Positions 15,562 through 23,798 are shown, counted from the first letter of the stretch. The stretch: DNA of 64,000 bases from Nocardia gamkensis NBRC 108242 (GCF_001612985.1 NZ_BDBM01000016.1:62001-126000), one strand, 5' to 3'. Notes: generated by a model from the letters alone, not told the origin. A program made the numbers and translations.

Positions 15562-16655
15562 GCGATTGCCTCCTGCGCGGTCAGGGTGCGGCCGACCGGG
15601 TCGGCGAGGAACAACAGGTGCTCGCCCGCGCGATGCAGCTCCTCGATGTGCGGGTGCCCGGCGAGCACCACGCTGTCGACGCCCGCCTCGGCATAGGACG
15701 AAAGACGCTGCGCGACTTGTGTGTAACTGCCGACGAGCCCGATGGTCGCGGGGTATCCCAGGTCGGCGAACCCCGCCCAGCGGCCGCCGCCGAGATCGTG
15801 TTCCCGTGCGTCCGGCCCGTCCGGGCGCACCTCACGCCACAGGCGTTCGGCGCGAGCCCATGCCTCGTCTTCGGTTTCCCGCGCGATGACCGGCAGCTCC
15901 AGCCCCGCGCGCACCGTCCGTCCCGCCGCCGTCGCGCGCTCGCGCAAGGCGGCGATCGCCGTACCGACACCCGCCTCGGTCTCGGTGAAGACGTGCACGT
16001 CCCCATGCTCGGCCGACAGCTCGAGCGCGGCGGCGCAATCGCCGGTCAGGTAGACCGCCGGGAACGGCAGTCCGGACAGGATGCCGCGGAAGCCGCCGTC
16101 GATCACGTCGTAATGCGTGCCTGCGTAATGGAACCCGGTGCCCGCGAAGCCCGCCGAGGGGACGGCGGCCTCGTTCCAGACGCCACGGGCCACGGTGAGG
16201 AACTCCGCGGCTCTGGCGTAGCGGTCGTCTCCGGTGACGCGATCCCCGCGCGCCCGCGCGTCGGCGGGGTCGCTGTCCACCGCCAGTCGCCAGGCCAGTC
16301 GGCCGCCCGAAATGCGTTGCAGAGTGGCGGAGATCTTCGCCGCGTAGACCGGAGTGCCGAACGCGGGCTGGAATTCGACCACGACGCGGGAGTGGCGGGT
16401 GCCGCGCAGCGCGCCGCCCGCCACGATCCAGGATTCCTCGCCGTCCGGGTCGTAGGGCGCGAGCACCCCGTCCAGTCCGGCCAGTTCGGCGGCATCGATG
16501 ATCTGGGCCAGATCGTCGAACGGGCCGAAGCGTCCCGGCCGAAGGTCGGTCGCCGGGGTCACCGGCGCGCCGCCGAATCCGCCGCGATTGCGCTGTCCGG
16601 GTCGAGCGTGACGGCCGTCGCCCCGGGAGGGCAAGCGCCACAGGAACTCCGTCAT
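15558..16655 (-). CDS. LLM-class FMN-dependent monooxygenase, SsuD-like (B)
   Basis: 365-residue second flavin monooxygenase of the SsuD group, clearly paralogous to the preceding gene product. It starts TEFLWRLPSRGDGRHA as in SsuD (W-x-LP-x-x-GDGH), with VVVEFQPAFGTPVYAAKISATLQRISGGRLAWRL, DDRYARAAEFLTVARGVW and IGLVGSYTQVAQRLSSYAEAGVDSVVLAGHPHIEEL. An unusual Gly/Arg-rich insert (GQRNRGGFGG) follows the start. ATGA overlaps with both neighbours show tight translational coupling. Having two such enzymes beside a DszB homologue suggests sequential oxidations, for instance sulfone to sulfinate, or two substrate ranges. Confidence 0.87.
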   Translation of the reverse strand: MTEFLWRLPSRGDGRHARPGQRNRGGFGGAPVTPATDLRPGRFGPFDDLAQIIDAAELAGLDGVLAPYDPDGEESWIVAGGALRGTRHSRVVVEFQPAFGTPVYAAKISATLQRISGGRLAWRLAVDSDPADARARGDRVTGDDRYARAAEFLTVARGVWNEAAVPSAGFAGTGFHYAGTHYDVIDGGFRGILSGLPFPAVYLTGDCAAALELSAEHGDVHVFTETEAGVGTAIAALRERATAAGRTVRAGLELPVIARETEDEAWARAERLWREVRPDGPDAREHDLGGGRWAGFADLGYPATIGLVGSYTQVAQRLSSYAEAGVDSVVLAGHPHIEELHRAGEHLLFLADPVGRTLTAQEAIA

Positions 16656-17677
16656 GCGGGGACCTTCCCGGCTTCGACGAGTTGCCTGGCCTGGGCCAGC
16701 GGCTCGTGCGCGACCCAGGAGTCCAGGTCGAAGTCGGCGGCGAGGAAACCGTGGGTGTAGAGGAATTGCTTCTGCACGCCGATCAGCTCGAGGCGTTCGT
16801 CCGACAACGAGGGGTGCAGGTCCCGGTGGAAAGTCTCGCCGTACGCCGCGACGACACCCTCCGGCCCGGACAGGGTCTCCCGCTGGAGCACGTCCCGGAC
16901 CCCGTGCAGGTTGCCCGCGGCCCAATCCGCCGCACGCAGGCTCTGTGCGAGGAATTCCACGACCACCTCCGGACGCGCCTGGAGCAGGTCGGAGTGCACG
17001 GTGATCGGGCGTGGCGTGCCGTTGTTTACCCGGAAGCGTCTGGCCTCGGTCGCGTCCAGGTCCACCGCGACGCGCAGGCCGTGCTCGCGCGCGACTTCCT
17101 GGGCGCGGGCGCCCTTGACGTAGATGGCGTCCACCTCGCCGCGCAGCAACTCCTCGACGCCCCAGGTGACCACCCGGCGATTCGCCTGGATCTCCGTGCG
17201 CACCTGTGGGTTGCGCTCCACGCCGATCTCGACGACGCGCACGTCGGCGAGGGTGTGACCGCCGAGCCGCAGTGCGTTCGCGAAGCCGTGTAAGGCCATC
17301 GCGCGGGGGAAGCTGCGCGGCTGGTCCTGTGCCCACGCCGGGACGCCGATGCGCAGACCGGCCAGCTCCGCGGCGCCGCCGACGGTGGACTCCGGGCCGA
17401 CCAGAATGGCTTGCGCCTCGTCGATCCAGGTCAATCCGATCAAGCGGGTCGGCGAGCCGTGGGCGCGTGCCGCCAGGGCCGGAACGTTGCCGCCCTCCCG
17501 GATCAGCCCCGACAGGTCGTGCAGGAAGTGGTGTCCGGCCAGTTCCGGCCCCGCGTCCTGGAGGACGCCGAACTCCAGCCCGGCTCGCGCCGCGGCGTCG
17601 CCGAGCCAGCCGAGGCTGTGCGCGAGCCCGCTCGCGGTGGGTACCGGGCAGCGGGTGTACCAGAGGGTGTCGGTCAT
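16652..17677 (-). CDS. DszB-like sulfinate desulfinase homologue
   Basis: 341-residue cytosolic PBP-fold protein related to DszB, the 2'-hydroxybiphenyl-2-sulfinate desulfinase of the 4S pathway that releases sulfite from a sulfinate. The DszB catalytic residues C27, H60 and R70 line up with C10 (DTLWYTRCPVPT), H50 (GHHFLHD) and R60 (LIREGGNVPAL); the ten-residue H-to-R spacing is identical. Further matches are AAELAGLRIGV, RGEVDAIYVKG and QKQFLYTHGFL near the C-terminus. There is no signal peptide. ATGA overlaps link it to the ABC ATPase gene upstream and monooxygenase B downstream. Homology is seen directly; activity and the sulfinate it acts on are inferred. Confidence 0.82.
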   Translation of the reverse strand: MTDTLWYTRCPVPTASGLAHSLGWLGDAAARAGLEFGVLQDAGPELAGHHFLHDLSGLIREGGNVPALAARAHGSPTRLIGLTWIDEAQAILVGPESTVGGAAELAGLRIGVPAWAQDQPRSFPRAMALHGFANALRLGGHTLADVRVVEIGVERNPQVRTEIQANRRVVTWGVEELLRGEVDAIYVKGARAQEVAREHGLRVAVDLDATEARRFRVNNGTPRPITVHSDLLQARPEVVVEFLAQSLRAADWAAGNLHGVRDVLQRETLSGPEGVVAAYGETFHRDLHPSLSDERLELIGVQKQFLYTHGFLAADFDLDSWVAHEPLAQARQLVEAGKVPA

Positions 17678-18453
17678 GAGGCACTCCTTGGAGCGGGCGT
17701 GGGGCGGTCCACGCCGAGCTGACTGAGGAAAAGGGATTGATAACGCAAGATTTCGGGGTCGGCGCGGTCGCGCGGGCGGGCCACGTGGATGCCGACGTCC
17801 AGGGCGAAGCGCCCCTTGTCCAGGATCAGCACGCGGTCGGCCAGGCGGATCGCCTCGTCGACGTCGTGGGTCACCATGAGCACCGCGGGACGGTGCCGAG
17901 CGACCAGGTCGCCGACCAGGTCCTGCATTTGCAGGCGGGTCAGCGCGTCCAGCGCCGCGAAAGGCTCGTCGAGCAGCAGCAGTTCGGGTTCGCGCACGAG
18001 GGCGCGGGCCAGCGCCGCGCGCTGCGCCTCGCCACCGGAGAGCGTGGCGGGCCACTGCCGTGCTTTGCCGTCGAGGTTGACCTCCGCCAGGGCACGCAGT
18101 CCGGCTTCGCGGTTGCGCCGGGACCGGCGCTGCCCGACGACGACGTTCGCCAGTACCCGTTTCGAGGGGATCAGCCGCGGCTCCTGGTAGACGGTGGTGC
18201 GCCGTCCGGGAACGAGCACCTCCCCCGCATCGGGCGCTTCCAGCCCGGTGAGCAGGCGCAGCAGCGTGGTCTTACCGGTGCCGCTGGGTCCGAGCAAGAC
18301 GACGAACTCGCCGCGCCGGATGGTCAGGTCGACGCCGTCGAGCACCGTCTTGTGGCCGAACGACTTGCGCAGGCCGGTGATCGAGACGGCGACCGGTTCG
18401 GCCATCGCGGGCGCGGTATTCACCTCGGCCCCGCGTTCGGTAACGGCGGTCAT
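17674..18453 (-). CDS. ABC transporter ATPase, SsuB/TauB type
   Basis: 259-residue nucleotide-binding subunit of the operon's importer. Walker A is GPSGTGKTT, the signature LSGGEAQRAALARAL, Walker B LLLLDEPFAALDALTR, and the switch histidine is in VTHDVDEAIRLADR, an arrangement standard for SsuB, TauB and NrtD. A 20-residue polar N-terminal extension precedes the domain. The ATG at 18453 overlaps the permease stop by 4 bp, and its own stop overlaps the DszB-like start. It powers uptake of the sulfur compound handled by the enzymes that follow in the operon. Confidence 0.9.
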   Translation of the reverse strand: MTAVTERGAEVNTAPAMAEPVAVSITGLRKSFGHKTVLDGVDLTIRRGEFVVLLGPSGTGKTTLLRLLTGLEAPDAGEVLVPGRRTTVYQEPRLIPSKRVLANVVVGQRRSRRNREAGLRALAEVNLDGKARQWPATLSGGEAQRAALARALVREPELLLLDEPFAALDALTRLQMQDLVGDLVARHRPAVLMVTHDVDEAIRLADRVLILDKGRFALDVGIHVARPRDRADPEILRYQSLFLSQLGVDRPTPAPRSAS

Positions 18454-19289
18454 CGGATCGCCACCTGTCCGCGCCAGGGCATCGCGAAGCGCTCGGCCAC
18501 CCGCACCAGCCCGTCGAAGACCAAGCCCAGCAACGCGTACAACACGACGCACAGCACCATGTAGTCGGTGCGGTTGTACTCCTGGGCCAGGGTGACCAGA
18601 TAGCCCACGCCTTCCCTGGTGCCGACCTGCTCGGCCGCGATGAGACCGGTGATGCTGATCGACAGGCACACCCGCAGCGCCATCAGCACGCCGGGCAGGG
18701 CCGACGGCAGAACGACCTCGAGCACCAGCCGCGGGCCGGTCAGCCCGAAACTCCGAGCCGCCTCGACCATCTTGCGATCGACGTTGCGCACGCCGAGATA
18801 GGTGTAGGCGTACATCGGGGCCACCGTCGCGACGGCGATGAGCAGCACCTTGTACAGCTCGTCGATGCCGAACCAGGCGATGAACAGCGGCACCAGCGCC
18901 AGGAACGGTACCGCGCGCAGGATCTGCATCGTCGAGTCGACCAGTTCCTCACCGAGGCTCGACAGTCCCGACAGCAGACCGAGCGCCAGCCCGATGGCCA
19001 CACCGATACCGACGCCGAAGGCGGCGCGCACGAACGACGCGATCGCGAAGTCGAGCAATTGGCCGGTGCCGAGCAGTTCGGTGAACGCCGTCCACACCGC
19101 GGGCGGGCCGGCCAGCACGCGCTCGGAGAGCGCTCCGGTCGCGGAGCCGGCCCACCAGCCTGCGACGATCAGTACGGGGAGCAGGAACCGCAACGGCACC
19201 GAAAGCCAAGCGGGCCTGCGCTTTCCGGCGCGGTTACGGGGCGGGGCGAGTTCGGTGGGCACCAGCCCCGCCGCGGCGATCACCGCCAT
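18450..19289 (-). CDS. ABC transporter permease, SsuC/TauC type
   Basis: 279-residue integral membrane subunit with about six helices. The BPD-type coupling motif is EAARSFGLTGPRLVLEVVLPSALPGVLMALR (EAA-x3-G-x9-I-x-LP pattern), which docks the ATPase. The N-terminal 28 residues are polar/basic. The ATG at 19289 comes 1 bp after the SBP stop, so the gene is co-translated with it. Family members import alkanesulfonates, taurine, nitrate or similar compounds; here the enzymes downstream favour a sulfur compound. Confidence 0.9.
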   Translation of the reverse strand: MAVIAAAGLVPTELAPPRNRAGKRRPAWLSVPLRFLLPVLIVAGWWAGSATGALSERVLAGPPAVWTAFTELLGTGQLLDFAIASFVRAAFGVGIGVAIGLALGLLSGLSSLGEELVDSTMQILRAVPFLALVPLFIAWFGIDELYKVLLIAVATVAPMYAYTYLGVRNVDRKMVEAARSFGLTGPRLVLEVVLPSALPGVLMALRVCLSISITGLIAAEQVGTREGVGYLVTLAQEYNRTDYMVLCVVLYALLGLVFDGLVRVAERFAMPWRGQVAIR

Positions 19290-19290
19290 C

Positions 19291-20322
19291 TCAGCTGCCC
19301 GCCTGGATCGCGGCCAGCTGCTCGGGCGTCAGCTTGGACTTCAGGTCGTAGAAGATGTCGGCGGCGGTGATCTTGCGACTGATCACGCCGTTGCCGAAGA
19401 AGGTGTTCACCACGTCGGCCAAGGCGGCGGCGTCCGCCTCGTTCGGCAGGTGCGGCACCGTGGCCTCACCGCCCACCCGGTAGGCGTCGGTGAGCCGCGC
19501 GCCCGACAGTGCCCGTGGGCCGGTCTTCTCGAAGACGTTCTCGAAGTCGGCGGGATTCGCCCGCTGCTTCGCCGTGAGGTCCTGCAGCACGTCGAGGTAC
19601 TTCGCCGCCACGTCCGGACGCTGGTCGAGCACCTCGGTGCGGAATACGACGACCGTGTTGTCGTTGGAGCCGATGCTCTTCTCCGTGGCGATCTCGACAC
19701 CGCCGTTGGCCTTCGCCTCCTGGTAGGGCACCAGGAACGACGCCCAGCCGTCCACCTTGCCGGTCGCGAACGCCGAGGCGGCGTCCTTCTGCTGCAACGG
19801 AACCCGCGTCACCTCGCCGGCCGGAACGCCGGCCTGTGCCAGCGCCTTGAGCAGGATGTATTCACCCTTGGCCGCGGGATTCACCGCGACGCGCCTGCCG
19901 ACCAGGTCGGCGACCGAGTGCACGCCGGACTCCGGGGTCACGATGATGCCGCTCTGGTCCTTGCCCGCCGGATCCTGCACGGCGACGATCCGCACGCCGA
20001 CGTCCTTGGACAGCGCGCCGACGACCGGGCTGAACGCCGCGCCGGAGACGTCGAGTTCCTTGGTGTTGAACAACTTCAGGTTGGAGCTGAAGCCGGGGGT
20101 GATGGTGACCCACTCGATCTTCGCGCCGAGCGGCGCCAGCGCCGCGTCGAAGGTGCCGTCGCGCTTACCGACCGCCAGCGGGCCCGAGTTCCCCGGATCG
20201 GCGACTTTGAGCACGAAGGAGACGCCTGCGCTGGTGTCGGCGGTGTCCGAACCACACGCGGCGACGCCTGCGACGAGGGGAACGATCGCTAGCGCGATGC
20301 GCATGAGGGCTTGCCGCCACAT
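19291..20322 (-). CDS. Sulfonate/nitrate/taurine-type ABC substrate-binding lipoprotein
   Basis: First gene of the operon, 343 residues. The signal peptide RIALAIVPLVAGVAAC ends in a lipobox (VAAC) with the acylated cysteine near residue 23, so the mature protein is anchored outside the membrane. The binding-protein core shows the ELDVSGAAFSPVVGAL ligand segment and SVADLVGRRVAVNPAAKGEYILLKALAQAGV hinge block typical of SsuA/TauA. AAGGAG lies 8 nt before the ATG. Transcription probably starts in the 255-bp gap shared with the divergent iclR gene, where two identical-pattern operators lie. Confidence 0.9.
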   Translation of the reverse strand: MWRQALMRIALAIVPLVAGVAACGSDTADTSAGVSFVLKVADPGNSGPLAVGKRDGTFDAALAPLGAKIEWVTITPGFSSNLKLFNTKELDVSGAAFSPVVGALSKDVGVRIVAVQDPAGKDQSGIIVTPESGVHSVADLVGRRVAVNPAAKGEYILLKALAQAGVPAGEVTRVPLQQKDAASAFATGKVDGWASFLVPYQEAKANGGVEIATEKSIGSNDNTVVVFRTEVLDQRPDVAAKYLDVLQDLTAKQRANPADFENVFEKTGPRALSGARLTDAYRVGGEATVPHLPNEADAAALADVVNTFFGNGVISRKITAADIFYDLKSKLTPEQLAAIQAGS

Positions 20323-20398
20323 CGTGAGGACTCCTTGTCCGAGTTATCGATCAGTGCTCTCGCAGAGTAGGGACGACGACGCCGGTTCACGAGGTAAT

Positions 20399-20419
20399 GC
20401 TTTCCGAGGATCGGAAAGC
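20399..20419. promoter_or_regulatory. IclR-type operator 1
   Basis: GCTTTCCGA-GGA-TCGGAAAGC: 9-bp perfect arms with a 3-bp spacer, 77 bp upstream of the SBP start. It matches operator 2 in its CTTTCC...ATCGGAAAG frame. Position and duplication suggest it is the site by which the divergent IclR regulator controls the sulfur operon. Confidence 0.65.
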
Positions 20420-20516
20420 TTGACATATCGCGTTCTCTAGACTTTCGGCTCGAAACCGATGTCACGCAGCTCCGGGCGGACTGATTGCGACGAGGACCGT
20501 GACAACTTCGGTCAAA

Positions 20517-20535
20517 CTTTCCAAATATCGGAAAG
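20517..20535. promoter_or_regulatory. IclR-type operator 2
   Basis: CTTTCC-AAAT-ATCGGAAAG, the same 19-bp pattern as operator 1, 117 bp away and 42 bp before the iclR GTG. It would allow autoregulation, or DNA looping between the two sites. A TACCGT box (20565-20570) lies 7 nt before the iclR start. Confidence 0.62.
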
Positions 20536-20577
20536 CTCAACCCTTCTTGCCCGCACTGTTGTGTTACCGTCGGAACC

Positions 20578-21342
20578 GTGGAACCCTCCGGCGTGCAGAC
20601 CGTCGCCCGCGCCCTCTCGGTCCTGGACTGCTTCCGCGACGGCCGGGACCGCGGCGTCTCGGAAGTCGCGCGGCAGCAAGGTCTCGCGGTCAGCACCACG
20701 CACCGGCTGCTGGCCACGCTCGTACAGGCGGGTTTCCTGGAGAAGAACGCCGAATCCAGCCGCTATCGCATGGGCGGCGCGCTGGCGGAGTGGGGACAGA
20801 TCGCCTACCGCCAGCACCGGATCTATCTCGCCGAGCCGTATCTGGAACAGCTCGCGGGCACCACCGGAGCCAGTTGCTCGGTCGCCACCCGCCACGGCAT
20901 CCACGCCGTGCTGCTCGGCACCAGCCGGTGGCGGGAGACCGACGGGCACGAACTGCAGGGCGTGCGGCTGCCGCTGCACGCCAGCGCGCTCGGCAAGGCC
21001 CTGCTCGCCTGGTCGGAAACCACCGACGACCAGCTGCGCGAGCTTCCCTACGACGAGGGAACCGAGCGCTCGGTGTCCGGGCCCGACGAGCTGCGCAACG
21101 AACTGATCACCGCGCGGGAGCGCGGATACGCCTACAACGACGAGGAACTCGATCCCGGCTTCCGCACCATCGGCCTGCCCATCCTCGATCCGGCGGGCCA
21201 CTGCCGGTTCGCGCTCGGTCTGCGCGGGCCCACGACGCTGATGATCCCCGAACGCGTGCCGTTCTTCGTCGAGCTCGCGAAGGTCACGGCACAGGAGATC
21301 TCCGCCAGGTTCGCCACCGCCGGTCAGGTTCCCGGAAAATAG
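20578..21342 (+). CDS. IclR family transcriptional regulator
   Basis: 254-residue regulator. The N-terminal winged helix (about 6-65) reads VQTVARALSVLDCF, then VSEVARQQGLAVSTTHRLLATL as the HTH; residues 75-250 are the IclR effector domain (LPLHASALGKALLAW, GYAYNDEELDPGFRTIGLPI). It is divergent from the eight-gene sulfur operon, and the 255-bp gap holds two copies of one palindrome, so it most likely senses a substrate or product of that pathway. The GTG start lacks a ribosome site and has a TANNNT box 7 nt upstream, suggesting a leaderless mRNA. Confidence 0.88.
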   Translation: MEPSGVQTVARALSVLDCFRDGRDRGVSEVARQQGLAVSTTHRLLATLVQAGFLEKNAESSRYRMGGALAEWGQIAYRQHRIYLAEPYLEQLAGTTGASCSVATRHGIHAVLLGTSRWRETDGHELQGVRLPLHASALGKALLAWSETTDDQLRELPYDEGTERSVSGPDELRNELITARERGYAYNDEELDPGFRTIGLPILDPAGHCRFALGLRGPTTLMIPERVPFFVELAKVTAQEISARFATAGQVPGK

Positions 21343-21482
21343 GACGATCCGGTCGAAAATCCGCCTGCCGCAGGTGCGCCACCCTATTGTTGACGCGTAA
21401 TCGATAGCCCGAGGTCGTCATTCGGGAGGCGACAGCGGTGCCGCGCCGGGCACTGTCCGGCGTGGCCTGGGAAAGGAGTCGC

Positions 21483-22310
21483 ATGACGAACGGTCACGCG
21501 CGGGTGCGCGCCGGGTCGTCGCCCAAGCTCGATACCGGCCTCGCCCACGAGGCGCGGGTCTACGACTACTGGCTCGGCGGCAAGGACAACTACCCCGCCG
21601 ATCGCGCCCTCGGCGACACGATCGCCACGCACATCCCGGCCATCCGCGACATGGCCCGCGCCAATCGCGCGTTCCTCGGCCGCGCGGTGCGCCATCTGGC
21701 CGGCGAGGCGGGCATCGATCAATTCCTCGACATCGGCACCGGCCTGCCCACCGCGGGCAACACGCACGAGGTGGCCCAGCGGATCGATCCGGCCGCACGC
21801 GTGGTCTACGTCGACAACGACCCGCTCGTGCTCGCCCACGCCCGGGCTCTGATGGCGAGCACACCGCAGGGCAGGATCGAGTTCCTCGACGCGGATCTGC
21901 GCGATCCGAGCGCCGTCCTGGACGCGCCCGTCCTGGCCGACACCTTCGACCCGGACCGGCCCATCGCGATCTTGCTGGTCGCGATCATGATGTTCTTCCG
22001 CGACAGCGACGACCCGCACGGTGTCGTCGGCCGGCTGCTGGAGGCGGCGCCGTCCGGCAGCTATCTGGTACTCACCCATTCCACCGGTGATTTCGACCCG
22101 CGGGCCATGGCGCGCGCGGCGGCCGCCGCCGAGCACGCCGGCATCGCCTTCCGCCCGCGCAGCCGCGACGAGGTCGAATCCTTCTTCGCCGGAACCGCAC
22201 TCGTCGAGCCGGGCGTCGTTGCGGTCGACGCCTGGCGACCGGACACGGATGCCGTTCCGGCCGGGGCGCGCTCCGCCTGGTACTGGGCGGGCGTCGGGCG
22301 CAAACCCTGA
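21483..22310 (+). CDS. SAM-dependent methyltransferase, DUF574/Methyltransf_19 family (copy 1)
   Basis: 275-residue Rossmann methyltransferase of the actinobacteria-specific DUF574 family. Diagnostic blocks are ARVYDYWLGGKDNYPADRALGD at the N-terminus, IDQFLDIGTGLPTAGNTHEVAQ for SAM binding, and VVYVDNDPLVLAHARAL for the acidic ribose-binding strand. AAGGAG (21473-21478) precedes the ATG. Members are very numerous in Streptomyces and Nocardia and their substrates are unknown. Two further copies lie at 29423 and 30542. It probably follows its own promoter, since the iclR gene ends 140 bp upstream. Confidence 0.88.
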   Translation: MTNGHARVRAGSSPKLDTGLAHEARVYDYWLGGKDNYPADRALGDTIATHIPAIRDMARANRAFLGRAVRHLAGEAGIDQFLDIGTGLPTAGNTHEVAQRIDPAARVVYVDNDPLVLAHARALMASTPQGRIEFLDADLRDPSAVLDAPVLADTFDPDRPIAILLVAIMMFFRDSDDPHGVVGRLLEAAPSGSYLVLTHSTGDFDPRAMARAAAAAEHAGIAFRPRSRDEVESFFAGTALVEPGVVAVDAWRPDTDAVPAGARSAWYWAGVGRKP

Positions 22311-22385
22311 GCGGCGTTTGAGCCGCCCCCGTACGGCAATCACCTCGGAGGTATCCGGCGGACGCGGACGGGTGAGGTGGTGGAC

Positions 22386-22739
22386 ATGGTCGACGACGTC
22401 GAGAAGCGCTGGCACGATCCGCGCGGGTTCCGCCGCGCGGCGACCTACGTCGCCTCGGTGCTCGCCACCGCCGCGCTGGTCTTCCTGCTGAGCCTGCTGT
22501 GGGCCGCCCAGCGCGAGTGCGCGGACGCGGACCGGCTGTTGTGTGACAGCACCGCCCAGGTCGCCGTGGTACTCGGGCCCGCAGTGGTCCTGCTGATCGG
22601 CGGCATCGGCGCGTTCGTCGAAACCTACGTGCAGTGGCGCCGCGGCCGGACCTGGCCCATCTGGCAGGGCGCGGGCTGGTTCCTGTTCATCCTGATGCTG
22701 GTCTATCTCAGCATCGGCGGCGGCGCGGCGGCACGCTGA
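22386..22739 (+). CDS. Hypothetical three-helix membrane protein
   Basis: 117 residues from the ATG at 22386 (GAGG about 9 nt upstream; a GTG at 22377 is an alternative). The order is a charged N-terminus (VDDVEKRWHDPRGFRRA), helix 1 (VASVLATAALVFLLSLLWAA), an outer loop with two cysteines (ECADADRLLCDS) that could pair, helix 2 (VVLGPAVVLLIGGIGAFVETYV), a basic loop (WRRGRTWPIW), and helix 3 (GWFLFILMLVYLSIGG). No family is recognised; the arrangement resembles small actinobacterial DUF2561/Rv-type membrane proteins, without proof. It converges with the following reductase gene with no spacer. Confidence 0.7.
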   Translation: MVDDVEKRWHDPRGFRRAATYVASVLATAALVFLLSLLWAAQRECADADRLLCDSTAQVAVVLGPAVVLLIGGIGAFVETYVQWRRGRTWPIWQGAGWFLFILMLVYLSIGGGAAAR

Positions 22740-23756
22740 TCAGTCGGCGACCCGCACGACCACCTTGCCGAAGTTGCGGCCCTCCAGCATCCCGATGAAC
22801 GCCTCGGGAGCGGCGGCCAAGCCGGTCACGACATCCTCCAGGTAGCGCACGCGCCCCTCGGCGACCCACTCACCCATCTCACGCAGGAAATCCGGGTACA
22901 GCTCGCGGACGAATTCGGTCTGGATGAATCCGCGCACCGTGAGGCTCTTGGTCAGGATGCGGCCGTAATAGGCGGGCAGCCGGTCCGGGCCGTCCGGCGC
23001 GCCTGCCGCGTTGTAGTTGGCGATCAGCCCGCAGACGGGCACGCGCGCGTAGGTGTTCAGCAGCGGATAGACCGCGTCGGCCACCGCGCCGCCGACGTTC
23101 TCGAAATACACGTCGATGCCGTCGGGGACCGCCGCCGCCAGCTGCTCGGCGAAATCGGCCGCGCGGTGGTCGAGCGCGACGTCGAAGCCGAGTTCGTTCA
23201 GGTAGGCGACCTTGCGCGGCCCACCCGCGATGCCCACCGTGTGGGCGCCACCGATCTTGGCGATCTGGCCGACGGCCGAGCCCACCGGCCCGGTGGCCGC
23301 GGCGACCACGAGCGTCTCACCCGGCTGCGGTTTGCCGATCTTGCGCAGTCCCGCGTAGGCCGTGAATCCCGGCATGCCGAGCACACCGAGGGCGGTCGAG
23401 ACCGGAGCCTTCGCCGGGTCGAGCCTGCGGACATCGCGCGCTGCGGCGACATCGTGGGTTTGCCAGCCCGAATAGGCCAGCACCACATCGCCTTTCGCCA
23501 CCGACGGGTCGCGCGATTCGAGTACTTCGGCCACGGTCGCGCCGACCATCACCGCGCCGATCTCCACCGGCGCGGCATACGACTCGGCCGAACTCATCCG
23601 GCCGCGCATATACGGGTCCAGCGACAGGTACCGGGTGCGCAGCAGGACTTCACCCTCGGCCGGAGCGGGGAGCTGCGCGGTCTCGGTCCGGAAATTCTCC
23701 GGGGTGGGCGCACCCACCGGCCGGGAGGCAAGCACGATTCGCGTCGACTCGACCAT
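22740..23756 (-). CDS. NADP-dependent medium-chain oxidoreductase (CurA / 2-alkenal reductase type)
   Basis: 338-residue zinc-independent MDR enzyme similar to CurA and leukotriene-B4 12-hydroxydehydrogenase. It has the N-terminal LLRTRYLSLDPYMRGRMS signature, LGVLGMPGFTAYAGLRKIG, the NADPH-binding block VVAAATGPVGSAVGQIAK, GIDVYFENVGGAVADAVYPLLN and ARVPVCGLIANYN. It reduces activated C=C bonds of enones and enals with NADPH. Start ATG 23756, monocistronic, separated by a hairpin from the SDR gene upstream on the same strand. Confidence 0.9.
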   Translation of the reverse strand: MVESTRIVLASRPVGAPTPENFRTETAQLPAPAEGEVLLRTRYLSLDPYMRGRMSSAESYAAPVEIGAVMVGATVAEVLESRDPSVAKGDVVLAYSGWQTHDVAAARDVRRLDPAKAPVSTALGVLGMPGFTAYAGLRKIGKPQPGETLVVAAATGPVGSAVGQIAKIGGAHTVGIAGGPRKVAYLNELGFDVALDHRAADFAEQLAAAVPDGIDVYFENVGGAVADAVYPLLNTYARVPVCGLIANYNAAGAPDGPDRLPAYYGRILTKSLTVRGFIQTEFVRELYPDFLREMGEWVAEGRVRYLEDVVTGLAAAPEAFIGMLEGRNFGKVVVRVAD

Positions 23757-23775
23757 CCGCCCACCCTAACCGCAA

Positions 23776-23798
23776 GCGCGGGCGCCCGGCGCCCGCGC
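23776..23798 (-). terminator. Hairpin terminator after the SDR gene
   Basis: GCGCGGGCGC / GCGCCCGCGC, a 10-bp perfect stem with a 3-nt loop, between the stop of the minus-strand SDR gene (23816) and the start of the minus-strand CurA-type gene (23756). Confidence 0.6.

Noticed and set aside
15558..17684. Long 708-codon minus frame as one fused protein
   Set aside because: The frame runs through the DszB-like gene out of register; homology to SsuD begins only at the ATG at 16655.
12698..20322. Operon as a true dsz cluster for dibenzothiophene
   Set aside because: No acyl-CoA dehydrogenase-like DszC and the monooxygenases are closer in form to SsuD than to DszA; only the DszB homology is specific.
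21438..21482. Upstream start of methyltransferase copy 1
   Set aside because: The AAGGAG at 21473-21478 and homology fit ATG 21483; the earlier start adds 15 unrelated residues.
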